From positions 20,415,805 through 20,479,804 of the forward strand of contig OW121856.1 in NCBI GenBank assembly GCA_933228895.1: a DNA stretch of 64,000 bases. The letters run 5' to 3'. Position numbers and translations under genes: made by a program. Shown piece by piece: positions 23,255 to 33,548 of this stretch. The DNA comes from Platycnemis pennipes. Taxonomy: Eukaryota; Arthropoda; Insecta; Odonata; Platycnemididae. Position 1 is the first letter of the stretch. Every line of letters begins with the position of its first letter. Under the pieces are notes generated by a model that saw only the letters and a program-made list of their open reading frames with translations, did no database searches and was not told where the DNA came from.

Positions 23255-24180
23255 TTAATCAAAATGAATCCTTCTGGAGTGAATATCCGCGGAGAAAAAA
23301 TTATCACGCTGCGATTCGCCGATGACAGCACTCAAAGCAGAGAAAGAGAGGGATCTGAATAAGAATCTCAATAGCCACGGAGAGGAGAAATGCCAGATAT
23401 CAGCTGAAGATCAACAAGAAGAAGACTAAGAAATAGGTACACAGAAAGAGAGAGGAGGCGAAAATCAACGTTAATCTAAAAAAGGGAAAACTTGAAAGTT
23501 TTGTCTCCTGGGAAGCCGAGTAACCAACGATCAGGGACGTCGGAACTATTTTCATTGGGGGGACGAAATGGGGGGGGGGGGGGGGAATATCTTGAAAAGG
23601 GCCCGGCACCTAAGAAAAGGGCCCTGCTCCTAAGGAATGGGCCCGTCTCCTAGGGAAAGGGCCAGGCACCTAAGAAGAGGGCCCGAATTTTTTTTCGGAG
23701 AGGAGGGGTTAGAGACTAGAATTTCGACAAGAGAACATTTTCAGGTGTGAGAATGTGTCAGAAAGTACCCGCTTCGACTGAAAGGGCCCGGGGACAAATT
23801 TTATGGGGCCTTTGGCCCCTCCTGCCCCCCACTTCCGACGCCTCTGCCAACGATGGAGGAAGCAATAAGGATATTCCCTGTAGATTAGCCTAGGCAAAGA
23901 GAGCATTATATTAAGAGGAGGATCTTCTTATAGGGGAAAACAATAACCTTGGAAGTAAGGAATAAATTCATCAAAACTTCCGTGTGGAGCATGTTTCTCT
24001 TTGGCAGTGAGGCATGGACAATGAAAGCAGTGGAGAAGAAAAGGGTGGAAACATTCGAAATGTGGTACTACAGAAGAATGATTAAGATTAAATACATCGA
24101 CCGAGAAGGTAACGAGGAAGTCCCAAACCAATCTCAAAGTCAAACCAATCTCAGGATAGCTGATTGAATGATGATGACTA
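23240..24180 (+). pseudogene. LINE R reverse transcriptase, interrupted by a hAT-like MITE
   Basis: The plus strand gives ERAIN, then IRGEKIITLRFADD (23315-23326 encodes FADD, the RT active-site box), then a LNKNLN-like helix with a frameshift and KINKKKTK. After the MITE (23532-23846) it continues to VRNKFIKTSVWSMFLFGSEA, EKKRVETFEMWYYRRM and DREGNEEV, ending in QTNLRIAD and gatgatgac. The order matches the 43.7-44.6 kb copy. In the family the protein is an endonuclease/RT acting by target-primed reverse transcription (known). The N-terminal endonuclease and upstream RT motifs are missing, and a deletion joins NEEV directly to the C-terminal end. Confidence 0.8.
23532..23846. mobile_element. 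315-bp hAT-like MITE with perfect 8-bp TSD
   Basis: Termini cagggacgtcggaa and ttccgacgcctctg are inverted (12 of 14). The direct repeat ccaacgat flanks both sides exactly (23524-23531, 23847-23854). CAG-type ends with 8-bp TSD match hAT elements (known). Inside are a long G run (about 23571-23585) and four imperfect units of a roughly 25-bp repeat built on agggcccggcacctaagaa. No coding capacity. Confidence 0.8.
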
Positions 24181-25064
24181 ACTGAATGAGCAATGATTTC
24201 TTTGAGTCAAAAATTTTAAGCATGCTTTTGCAAGCAGCATTTTAAGCATAAATTTTAATGCATAAAGTTTTTATTCCCTTACTTTTTTTGAACTTCAACC
24301 GCTCCAGCATTTCCTTCGTAATCACTAATAAGAGAAACGTTATGGCTAATTTGATGTTAACCAATACTTTTCCACTATCCAGTACTCAGTAAATTCCAAT
24401 TAACTGCTAAGGAAATTATGGCATCGTTCTTATTATTCATATGCTTTTTTGAAAAATGAGCATATCAGCGAATTACTATCAATATTTTCTTTGAAAATAT
24501 TTTCTCTTTGATGTGCTAGAATAATTGGATTAGAAGCTTCTTCTTATAGATGTGGATTTGTCAAACGAACAGTGAGAGAAATATTTGGAAAAAGTAAAGG
24601 AAGCTTGCAATTTTACTCGTGTTTGGCCTCATCTCGGGTTCAAAGTAAGAATCTGGGATGCAGCAGAGGAATATTTCATGTGCGACGTTAATAAGATACA
24701 AAAGGAAGACAATTTCTTTGGAAATTCCTTCCAACGTGCTGAGAGTGCGACACGGCTTGCCGAAGGGCTCGGACGGGAATCTCTTTAGTGAGGAAGATTA
24801 AATTCTGGAACCAGAATACCCAAACGTTTTTTAAACACCACTTTTTGGTGGATGTTTCGTTCCATTATTGATGCCCTCTGCTTGTGAGTCTGGATCAAGC
24901 ATATTGTTATGAGGGAATCACACCTTTTTAGCTCACACCGAAGGGATGAAATGATACTCGGATTTAATAAAATTTCGTAATTACCTACGAAAAAAGTTTT
25001 GACAAAAATATAGAATAGGGGCAAGTGTACCAGAAGAATTACAAAGGTATACCACCTCTTTTGG
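24181..25064. other. no recognisable feature
   Basis: AT-rich. Frame 24585-24788 has no known domain. The end of the stretch grades into a LINE D copy. Confidence 0.4.
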
Positions 25065-25512
25065 GAATCATTATCAGATTGTATGTTAAAATACAGATTA
25101 GATATATTGCAGAAATTTGCAACGGATAGCTTCACAAAGAATATATATTAAAACCCCTGCATATTATACTAGATTCAACCAGGTAAATAAGATTAGAGAC
25201 ATAGATTGTCGTATCGATAGATTCAAAACTTCATTTTCCCTCCGTAGGTACTATAAGAGAACCCGATAGAAAGCATAGCAAAGGGATAGATCGGTGAAAT
25301 ATTGAAAGAGTAGTCTGCAGTGCATGATGAATATATTAACAACCAATAATCCCTTATTACTATGTAGACATTAACCATCTAGTTGCAAGCACCCTATTAT
25401 GTAACATGTTTCCATGTAGTAGCATAGTTGCATGTTAATAGTACATTTTTGGTGATCTTCACACCCTGCCACAAACCCTCACGGTGGCTTGAAAGGTATT
25501 GCATAGATGTAG
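25065..25512 (+). mobile_element. LINE D copy (subfamily a), 5' truncated
   Basis: Begins with the ESLSDC-like coding segment (gggaatcattatcagattg), passes TPAYYTRFNQVNKIR and IDCR in degraded form, then the 3' UTR with cctcacggtggcttgaaagg and the end gcatagatgtag. Frameshifted throughout. Confidence 0.75.
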
Positions 25513-25524
25513 CTTTAAGAGATC

Positions 25525-25668
25525 AGAATATATGAGATCGCACGTAGACCAAGAACTGAAGAGTGTAAAGGAGAGGATTTATGCAAATATGAAGAAGTTA
25601 GCAGACGGGAGAATTGAGTGGAGAGCTTCGTCAAACCAATCTAAGGATTACAGACTGTGGATTATGAT
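25525..25668 (+). mobile_element. LINE R 3' end
   Basis: Plus-strand frame reads RSHVDQELKSVKERIYANMK, KLADGRIEWRASSNQSKD, the LINE R C-terminus, but the (gat)n tail is replaced by tggattatgat. It directly follows a LINE D end. Confidence 0.75.
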
Positions 25669-25939
25669 AAATATTTTATAATAATTCACAAACAAATATT
25701 CCTTATATTACATATTTTATTTTAAATTTAAACCTCATTTTGTTATTTTTAATTGTATTTTACATTTCCTAAAGATGCTTACTCCAGTATTATTTCATTA
25801 TTATCTTTATAAGCATCTAAGTAGTCATATATTAGTAATTTTTAAATTAATTTCTCCACCAAACCCTAGCTCAACTCGGCTAACTAACTGATCCTCATCA
25901 AACCCCTTGGGTTGTTATCGTTCATTTTGTGGACCCTTA

Positions 25940-26236
25940 CACTGTAAAAAGTTGATCTGATTTTCAGTGCGATCTGAATTTAAGCGCTGCCTGGTTGTAA
26001 GGCAGGAACACGGATTTAAGGTACGGAAGAGGCAGGAACATGGATGGTTGGTACAGGAGCAGTTGAGCAGGAAGCAGAGGAAGCAGGATTCTGGATGGTC
26101 TGATTTTCAGCCGTTCACCTGCCTTATTTTTAGACAAGATATTACTGCTCAAATTCAACATACCCTGTCTTAAAATTGTTGCATCTGAAATTCAGATCGC
26201 TTTTGTACCTTAAAATCAGATCTACTTTTTACAGTG
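25940..26236. mobile_element. 297-bp TIR element with CACTG ends and TA flanks
   Basis: Left end cactgtaaaaagttgatctg and the right-end complement cactgtaaaaagtagatctg are inverted; the match resumes further in with gcgatctgaattt. TA flanks both sides (25938-25939, 26237-26238). The interior repeats ggcaggaaca with acggatttaaggtac-like spacers. Non-coding MITE; TA flanks fit a Tc1/mariner-like origin, while CACTG ends also occur in CMC elements, so the class is open. Confidence 0.7.
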
Positions 26237-26361
26237 TACTATTGATCAAGGTTGCTAGAAAAATTCTTATCGAAAGAGTTGACAGAGAAAATGTAATCTA
26301 GTAGCCGCATTTTTGTAGGACGCGTATGCAATGCGACAAATGTTCTTTAGCACATGAGCCT

Positions 26362-26830
26362 CATCATCATCGGTCAACAATCCTAGGATTGGTTTTACCC
26401 AGCCCTCCACTCGATTCTACTATCGGCCAAGCTCTTCATATTAACGTAGTTCCTCTCTTTCACGTCCTTCGCAACTTGCTCCATACACCTCATACGAGGC
26501 CTGCATTTTCCGATCTTTCCGTTCATCTTTCCCTCGACGATTGTCTTCATCAGGTCATCGTGTCTTAAGATGTGGCCTATTAAGTTTTCCCGTCTTCTTT
26601 ATAAGGTTTTCGGTAGACATCTCTCCTCTCCCTCTCCTCCTAAGACTTCGTTTGTCACTCGATCAATCCATTTTATCTTCATCATTCTTCGGTAGCACCA
26701 CATTTCAAATGCTCCAGCATAGACTTCTCTGCTGCTGTTATTGTCCATGCTTCGCAGCCATAATGCTCCAGATGTAGGTATGTTCTAATGAAAGAGAAAT
26801 AATTTTTTGTGGAATTCTGGCACCCTATCT
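26362..26830 (-). mobile_element. LINE R copy, 5' truncated
   Basis: From the antisense (gat)n tail through the GKCRPR-MRCMEQVAKDVKE-like C-terminus, a HILRHDDLMKTIVE segment and the EVYAGAFEMWCYRRMMKIKW region to a cysteine-bearing YGCEAW stretch. All are read on the minus strand with frameshifts. Shorter than the 43.7 kb copy. Confidence 0.75.
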
Positions 26831-26999
26831 CCTTACCCACACATCTTCGTTTTATTTTACCATGTACTTCATTTCACTTTCCAATATTTAACCTTCGTAT
26901 GATTGTGATTGCCTTCGAGTATTTTTCCATGCTTGTTTCTTGTCAGTCGGTTTGCTAACCATTAGGCTCCTGATCTGACAGCAAAGAGATAAGCTAGAC

Positions 27000-27652
27000 T
27001 TTTTAAAGACCGTTATGGTTATTGCGCTAATTCTACGAGAACTAGGATGGGAATTGCTATCAGAACGCAAGTTAAAATTTATGCTAAACCTTTTTAAGTA
27101 GATTCAAAGCTATTGTTTACAGATGACTTTAGATATATATTAAGAATTGCTGCGTATTATGCTAGGTTTGATCTGATAAACAAGATTAGGGTGATAGATT
27201 TTCGTACCGGTAGAATGAAAATGACATTTTTCCCCTTACTATAAAATAACACAATTGGCAGCATAGCAAAGGTTTAGGAGGGTAAACATTGCTAGAGTTT
27301 TCTGTAGTGCATGAATAATGTTTTAGGATTACTAAGCAAGCGGGGCAGATAAAGTTATACAGGGTGCGGCAACATAACTTCCTTTTTCATGCATAACTTC
27401 CTTATTTTTATATCCATATAAAAAAGGAATTTATGTTGCCACACCCTGTATATACTTGGTGAAAATCTTTGTAACCAGTAATCACTTTGTTCATATAAAG
27501 GCGATAACCATCTAGTTGCACGCGATTCCCATGCCTAACTTTCTTCCATGTAGTAGTATCACTAGCTTTTAGTTGCATGTCAGTAGTGCAATATGGTGGT
27601 TTTCATCTCGCGCCACACCCTTTTGGTAGCTCGAAGAGTATTGCGTGGACGT
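27000..27652 (+). mobile_element. LINE D copy (subfamily a) with palindromic MITE insert
   Basis: Coding remnant ILRELGWELLSERKLKFMLN, then FTDDFRYILRIAAYYARFD and IRVIDFRT, then the 3' UTR ending cgtggacgtag. The reading is interrupted by stops. The MITE at 27358-27450 lies in the 3' UTR. Confidence 0.75.
27358..27450. mobile_element. 93-bp palindromic MITE
   Basis: Starts tacagggtgcggcaacataa and ends ttatgttgccacaccctgta: inverted ends of about 30 bp with only a few mismatches, leaving a ~30-bp middle. The sequence includes TA at each end. Tc1/mariner-type MITEs have TA sites and ends like these (known). A direct repeat 'cataacttcctt' sits in the left arm. Confidence 0.75.
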
Positions 27653-27829
27653 AGCAGTACTACTGTCCCATTAACCTGGCCGCTAGTTCAGTTTACAGAC
27701 TCGAGGTGGCGTATATGCCGTTGGCAGTAGACCGAAATCTTGGTCTTGGATTTCACCTTGGCCGTGATGGAAGTTCCTAGGCTCGCCTGCGATGCACGGC
27801 GGCGTTTTAGTGATATGGTGAGTGGAGAT

Positions 27830-28070
27830 CAGTTTGATGTAGTGGCTAGAGCCCTGCCTCTCATCTAGAGGGCCTTTCTTCGATTCCCGGAAATGGAAGA
27901 TAGTTTACATTGGCAAACTGGCCCGTGTTTGAGTAGCTTTGTTGAGAGAATTCGAGTAAGTACTCCGTCCGTTGAGCCGTGGCCCTCTTGGCGCCATCCA
28001 TCAAGATCAGGCCAATGCCGTCGTCGGGTTTCTCCTTCCTTCCTACCCTTCCACTCCAATCGTTTTACCT
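27830..28070 (+). mobile_element. tRNA-derived SINE (family B)
   Basis: A-box-like gatgtagtggctagagccc and B-box-like cttcgattcccgg, then the family body: aagtactccgtccgttgagc, tcttggcgccatcc, caatgccgtcgtcgggtttc. It shares at least 120 nearly identical bases with the 29.55 kb copy. The overlapping frames on both strands are artefacts of this repeat. Confidence 0.65.
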
Positions 28071-29039
28071 TTCCTCCCGTTGTGAAGCGGCTCAAAGTGC
28101 GGGTACATACTTGAAAACCACAGATGGAAACAGCAGCGAAAATGCAGCGGTGAAATTAAGTCAATTCAGTATGGACTGAAAAGCTTTAAACGTTTTTGTG
28201 CTTGAATCTGCAAACCGTATGTTTAAGCTTTTAGGCTCTCCTGACTTGTTTTATCTCGAGGTATCGGACACTGTTTGATGTCGGTCTGAAACATTTTTTC
28301 CTCCACCACAGTAGCTACTCATATTGTATGTAAAGGTCAAAGCGGGAAAAAGTTACGCGGTAAAAATGCCGGGAGACCCGATGATTTATTCATGCCTTTT
28401 GTCCCAGATTCACGGATGTTTGAAGAGAGTATCGAATTGTGGTTGGCGGAGCCGTTTTCAAGCAGAAAGAGGGCCGAGACAGGTCCCTAACAGATATTTT
28501 TTTTAGTAACCGCGTTTTGGACGCTAATCGCATGGATATGGATGCTATGCTGAATGGAGTATGGGTACAGAGTTATTTATTTTGACTACTAGTTTTCATT
28601 ATTAAAAAAAAGTAGTTGTTCACTGAAAGTTACTAATATTCATGGCATTGCTCTTGGTGCTCACTTAACACTTGGAACCCTTGTGACGCAGAGAGGAATT
28701 GAAAAGGCTAGATGGAAAAAAATATCAGTTCAAACGCATCAAATTCATATGGGAACTTCTTTAGAATAGAACTAAAAATACATCTGCAGTACACTTTATA
28801 TTACATTGTACTATATTCTATGCATTTCAAAATTCACTCCGTCATTTGCAATGCTTATGACGTGTTCTATGCACATATGAACGAGTGTTACACTTTAACC
28901 TGGTCATTATTATCCAGTTTTGACGAAGTATTGTTACTGTAGTATTTAAGAATAACCGATAGGAGCCGTTAGTCACTGAGAGCTGGAGGTTGATCGGAAA
29001 AGCATTGGCACATTTTCTCCCCATTCCTCATTTAAACAG
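28071..29039. other. no recognisable feature
   Basis: AT-rich spacer; no gene or repeat recognised. Confidence 0.45.
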
Positions 29040-29476
29040 TTGGCTTTGCTGAATATGTTAGGTGCATCTTAAAGACCTCTGTGTATTATAATAAATTTGA
29101 TCAGTTAAATAAGGTTAGGGTGATAGGTTGTGGCACCGAGAGAATTAAAATTTCATTTTCCTACCGTACTATACCTAAGAGTACACAATAGGTAGCATGG
29201 CAAAGGGATATCTACATGTAATATTGTTAGTCTGTAGTGCATAGATTGACATTAATGACCCGTGCATGATAGGTAAACACAGATAAATGCCATTGCAACC
29301 AATAACCCTTTATTACTAAGCTAATACTAACCATCTAGTTGCATGTGACCCAATAATATAACATGTTTTCATGTAGTAGGCTGGTTGCATCTCAATAGTG
29401 CATGTTTGGTTATCTTCACCCCCTTCCACTCACCCTCGCGGTAGCTTACAGGGTATTGCGTAGATGCAGATGCAGT
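29040..29476 (+). mobile_element. LINE D copy (subfamily a), 5' truncated
   Basis: Short coding remnant (TSVYYNKFDQLNKVRVIGC, roughly), then acacaataggtagcatggca and the 3' UTR with ctcgcggtagcttacagggt and a gtagatgcagatg end. Confidence 0.75.
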
Positions 29477-29550
29477 GGTGGTACTAGAATTATGCATTTG
29501 CCGAGTTTTCTTTCTCGTGTGTGTAAACAAAGAAAATTCATAGATCATTG

Positions 29551-29695
29551 TGTGCCCGTGTTTGAGTAGCTTGGTGGAGAGAATTCGAGTAAGTACTCCT
29601 TCCGTTGGGCCGTGGCCCTCTTAGCGCCATCCATCAAGATCAGGCCAATGCCGTCGTCGGGTTTCTCCTTCCTTCCTACCCTCCACTCCCATCGT
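29551..29695 (+). mobile_element. SINE family B body, head missing
   Basis: Starts at gcccgtgtttgagtagcttg and repeats the body of the 27.8 kb copy through caatgccgtcgtcgggtttc to actcccatcgtttta. The tRNA-like head is absent, so this copy is 5' truncated. Confidence 0.65.
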
Positions 29696-30172
29696 TTTAG
29701 TGTTGCGGGTATCCTTTATTACTATGGCCATTGCTCCCAAAAGAAAAGAAGCTGAATTATCTAGCGATTGTAATCTAGCATGAAAATCGTTTATATTTAG
29801 GGGTTGAAATAACCTCAACCGACATGGTATAGGGTTTTCTTTTATAGATAAGGAATATGATTTCATATGTTGTTTTCGGTTGCAAAATAAAAACATGGGT
29901 ATTAAGATCGATTGCTCCTCCCAGATTTTTCTCTGTTGTTGCCTGCTGGGGGTAATGGTTAAAATGGTCGTGGACACATTAATCCGTCTTCTTTCTTAAG
30001 AAAGCTTCGCAAAATTACTCTAGTACATGTAAAGGCAACAAATGTCTTATAAACCTCATTCCAGTGGGGAAACGATTTCTCATATGTATCTTTTCTTGAA
30101 GCAAGATAGCCTTGAGACTTTACTCTTTTAACTTTTCCTGATATTGCGTTTCAAGTTTCTCACTGACTTTTA
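29696..30172. other. no recognisable feature
   Basis: Nothing recognised. A minus frame across the SINE junction (29621-29977) has no known domain. Confidence 0.45.
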
Positions 30173-30182
30173 GAATAACCTT

Positions 30183-30369
30183 CATCATCATCGGTCAACA
30201 ATCGTAAGATTGGTTTCACACAGCCCTCCACTCGATTCTTCCTTCCATCGGCCAACCTCTTCATATCAATGTAGTTTTTCTCTTTTACGTCCTTCACAAC
30301 TTGTTCCATATGCATCATACGAGGCCTGCCTTTTCCATTCTTCCCGTTCACTTTCTCCACGACGATTGG
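30183..30369 (-). mobile_element. LINE R, 187-bp 5'-truncated insertion with TSD
   Basis: Minus strand: EKVNGKNGKGRPRMMHMEQV, KDVKEKNYIDMKRLADGR and RVEGCVKPILR, then tcatcatcatc antisense tail. Flanked by the 10-bp direct repeat gaataacctt (30173-30182 and 30370-30379). This is a complete TPRT insertion event: intact 3' end, severe 5' truncation and a target duplication. Confidence 0.8.
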
Positions 30370-30379
30370 GAATAACCTT

Positions 30380-31164
30380 ATTATTCCATAGTTACCGCGA
30401 GAAATGTAAGTGGAAAATGTCTAATAGTGAATTCTTTCAATGTGAAGCATGTTAAAAAAATGAGTTTGTTTGCTTCCGTGAAAAATGCAAATAATTTCCA
30501 CTCACGTTTACCCTATCGTTCACACCAGGGAAAATTTCACTTTCTTATGATCCTTGTACTAAAATTGACATCATATGATCGAATGGAGTTAGCAATACAT
30601 GCTGCTTTGCTCATCTCACTGCATGATTTTTTACACTAAGGGGCAGGAAACTGCACTATCATACGTTTATTTCCTAGAAGATTTAAATGATGGTTCTACC
30701 GCTGCTAGTAAATATGCATTAAGTGAAAGTTTCTACTAAAATGACCTTTGTGCCCTATTCTTCCTTCAATCTCGAAGAGGTGTGTGGGTAAAAAGTTTCC
30801 AGAAGGGTGGATATTGCAAGCCGTTTCCTCTATTCTACTCTGCTCCTGGGAGCTCTGATGTTAGCGACGGCCGCCTTGAGACCCCGTAATCCTCTCAGGC
30901 GCCGCTTGACTTTCACTCTCCCCGCACCGATTTAGTCGCCGCTGCCTCAACGGGGTCACCCGGTGCTCCACAGGTGCGATCCTGGTGCGTGGACCCTTGC
31001 GATATCAGTCAAGGTCATTGGCAAAAACCCAAAGCTTGAACAGAATGGTTCATCTTTCCTTGAGACGACTGGAGGTGGGCGATTGAAAAGAATGGTGCCT
31101 TCTTATCCATTCCATCATTGTCATGTTTTCAAAATCAGCTGTTGACGAATCTATTCCACTTATG
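30380..31164. other. unassigned; GC-rich patch
   Basis: GC-rich at about 30850-31010, otherwise AT-rich. No gene or repeat recognised. Confidence 0.4.
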
Positions 31165-31735
31165 TAACTACACCTACGCAATACCCTGAAAGCCACCTTG
31201 AGAATGTGTGGCAGGGGGTGAAGATCACCAAACACGCACTACTGAAATGCAACTAGACCACAGGGTTTTTTTATACTAATCCTTTTTTATGCATGATATG
31301 TAGTGTGTTTGGTGAGAACTCACCCCTTGCCTCACACCTTTATGGTGGCATTTAGGGTATTATGTAGATGTACTACATGAAAACATAGATAGCTAGGTAA
31401 TAAGGTCACATACCTACGGTTAGTATCTACATAGTAATTAAGTAATACATGCATCTTGCACTACAGACTATTCAAACAACATTTCACCTACCCATCCCTT
31501 TGCTATGCTGCCTATTGTGTTCTCTAATAGTTCGGGGTTAAAATGGCATTTAGAATACATCGTTATACGGCAATCTATTTCTCTAATCTTATTTATCTTG
31601 TTGAATCTAGCATAACGCACAGGGTTTTTAAAACTATATCAGAAAAGGTCAGTAAAGCTATCCGTTTTAAAATATGCAATAGATTTAATTTGTACTTGGA
31701 CCTACGATCTGATAATGATTCCCAACCTAATTCTT
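31165..31735 (-). mobile_element. LINE D copy (subfamily a) split by another LINE D end
   Basis: The antisense 3' UTR (cacctacgcaataccctg, gtggcagggggtgaagatca, gaaatgcaactagacca) is broken at about 31262. It resumes at 31376 with actacatgaaaacatag and runs to ttgctatgctgcctattgtg and the coding end near caatctatttctctaatctt and tctgataatgattcccaacc. Intact copies read continuously across that point. Confidence 0.7.
31263..31375 (+). mobile_element. LINE D 3' end (subfamily b) nested in a LINE D copy
   Basis: tactaatccttttttatgca, ggtgagaactcaccccttgc, cctttatggtggcatttagg and tattatgtagatgt on the plus strand: about 110 bp of 3' UTR only. Inserted in the opposite orientation into the flanking subfamily a copy. 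Confidence 0.7.
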
Positions 31736-31889
31736 ATATTCATTCTGATACACTACAATACCTATCGGAACACCTTTTAACGAACCTAGATGCTGTACGC
31801 TGTACACATTCTAGCACTTATTTACTTTTTTTTACATCAACGTGTCAGGAACAGGCGTAGGGGGTTTTGTCTCCAAAAGAGGATATTTC

Positions 31890-31985
31890 TGCATCTACAT
31901 ATTTACGTAACACCTAGGAAGCCACCACAAGGGTGTGTTTCCGGGGGCTCAAACCAGCACCAAGAATGCAATTAATATCAGAGAG
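31890..31985 (-). mobile_element. LINE D 3' end fragment
   Basis: catctacatatttacgtaac, gaagccaccacaagggtgtg, then a diverged cgggggctcaaaccagcacc. The most diverged of the family D tails here. Confidence 0.6.
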
Positions 31986-33548
31986 CTCACTCACTACCAT
32001 GCAGACATGCAAAAAAAAGCTGCCCCGTTTGAAAACTACTTACACAAATCACAGAGCCACAATGCTACAACCCCAACGAGGAAAATATTACGCATGAAGT
32101 CACGAGATTCGTGAAGTTGTAGCAATAAATGACACAGATTTTTGGGAAATACAAAGTCATAGTTTAGTTTTTAATTACGTAGTAAATTCTATAAATAGAT
32201 AAAATTGAGTTCCATGAATTACATTGAAATTCTCTAAAATAAATTAAATATGTAATTTGAAATGGTCTTAAACGGCAAAACTTTTCACTTGTACTATTCA
32301 GGTCCGTTATCAATTTCTTTCTAGGTCCAGAAATTATGCCTTGAGAAAAAGAGAAGGGAGATTTATTGCTGTTACTGTGTCAAAATAGTTCATTTACCAC
32401 CACTACTAGGCCATTACAATGATCTCTAAGAATCTCTCGTGGGGTCAATGATTAGGTCATACGCTTTGCGCATGCTCATATACCCTTTTTTTACTCTTCA
32501 GTGTGGGTTTTTTCTGTGGAGTACTTTGGGACCAGAGAAATAGGATCCGTTGGTAGTATTTGTCTCATTAATTTTGAATCATGGATGATGCTTATAAATC
32601 ATTACTTTTTAGCCTTATTTATTTAGGTTTAACACAGCCTCTATTTCTGTAGAATGTGATTTAAAGTCTAAAAATGCTGTGCTCTGGAATGCTCTTTAGT
32701 TTTTTTGAAATTTTTTCCATGAATATATTTGATATGTGAGTCTTTACTCATGACATCGGTATCACGTACATCAGTGCTTTCTTTCCATGAACAATATATA
32801 GTTTTTTTTTCCGTCGACTCCCTTTGCATAATAAATCATCTAAAAATTTATTTCTTTTGAAATATTAATTTTTCTTTCATAAGCTATTTTTAATTTCTGG
32901 CGGAGACATATACAGGTAGATGTTATTTCATCTCTCGAATACTCTAAACTTCACCCTAATCTATGGTGAACTCAGAATCATCTTAAATTAAATTAGTTTT
33001 CCGTAATTGAAATTTAAGCAAAGGAAACAACTTTAAAGTAGAAACTGATCCCTGAGATTTGAACGCTCGATTTTACTATGGGAAATTATCTAGAACTCCC
33101 TTGGCAAACTAGAGCGGGTGCTATTCCAGCTGCATTTTACGGAATATATGTTAATTTATGTAACATACATTTATTCAAAACCATTTTAGTGAGGAATTCA
33201 GTAAAAGTATTTTTATAGCATGCTATATTCACCTACAGTCAACTTGTTTATTAATCTTCATTAACATTTTTATCTTCTACAGCTCAATGTGATTACTTCG
33301 CAAACCCTTATCTATCTTGTCTCAAAAAAATTATTACCATCTGACAACCAAAGCTTCGGAACTATTTCCTACTGATCGATCGCAAAAAGAGAGCAACTAA
33401 TGGTACGAGATTTTGAATGTATTCTTTACCATAAAATGTCGGTAAATTTACTACCATATCGGAAACGCGCCGTCCTGGAAACCTAAAGTTTCCAGCTCAA
33501 ATCCCACCCAAATCCCGCATGGATGCTGTGTTTTTCATAGCATTTCGC
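31986..33548. other. no recognisable feature
   Basis: AT-rich with no open frame over 60 codons of interest, and no repeat family recognised. Confidence 0.5.

Noticed and set aside
23580..23690. CRISPR-like array (regular GC-rich units)
   Set aside because: Units are imperfect, contiguous, lack spacers and lie within a hAT-like MITE of a eukaryotic genome.
27000..29695. segmental duplication (LINE D end followed by SINE B, seen twice)
   Set aside because: The spacers between LINE D and SINE B differ in length and sequence (about 180-275 versus 75 bp), and one SINE lacks its head, so independent insertions are simpler.
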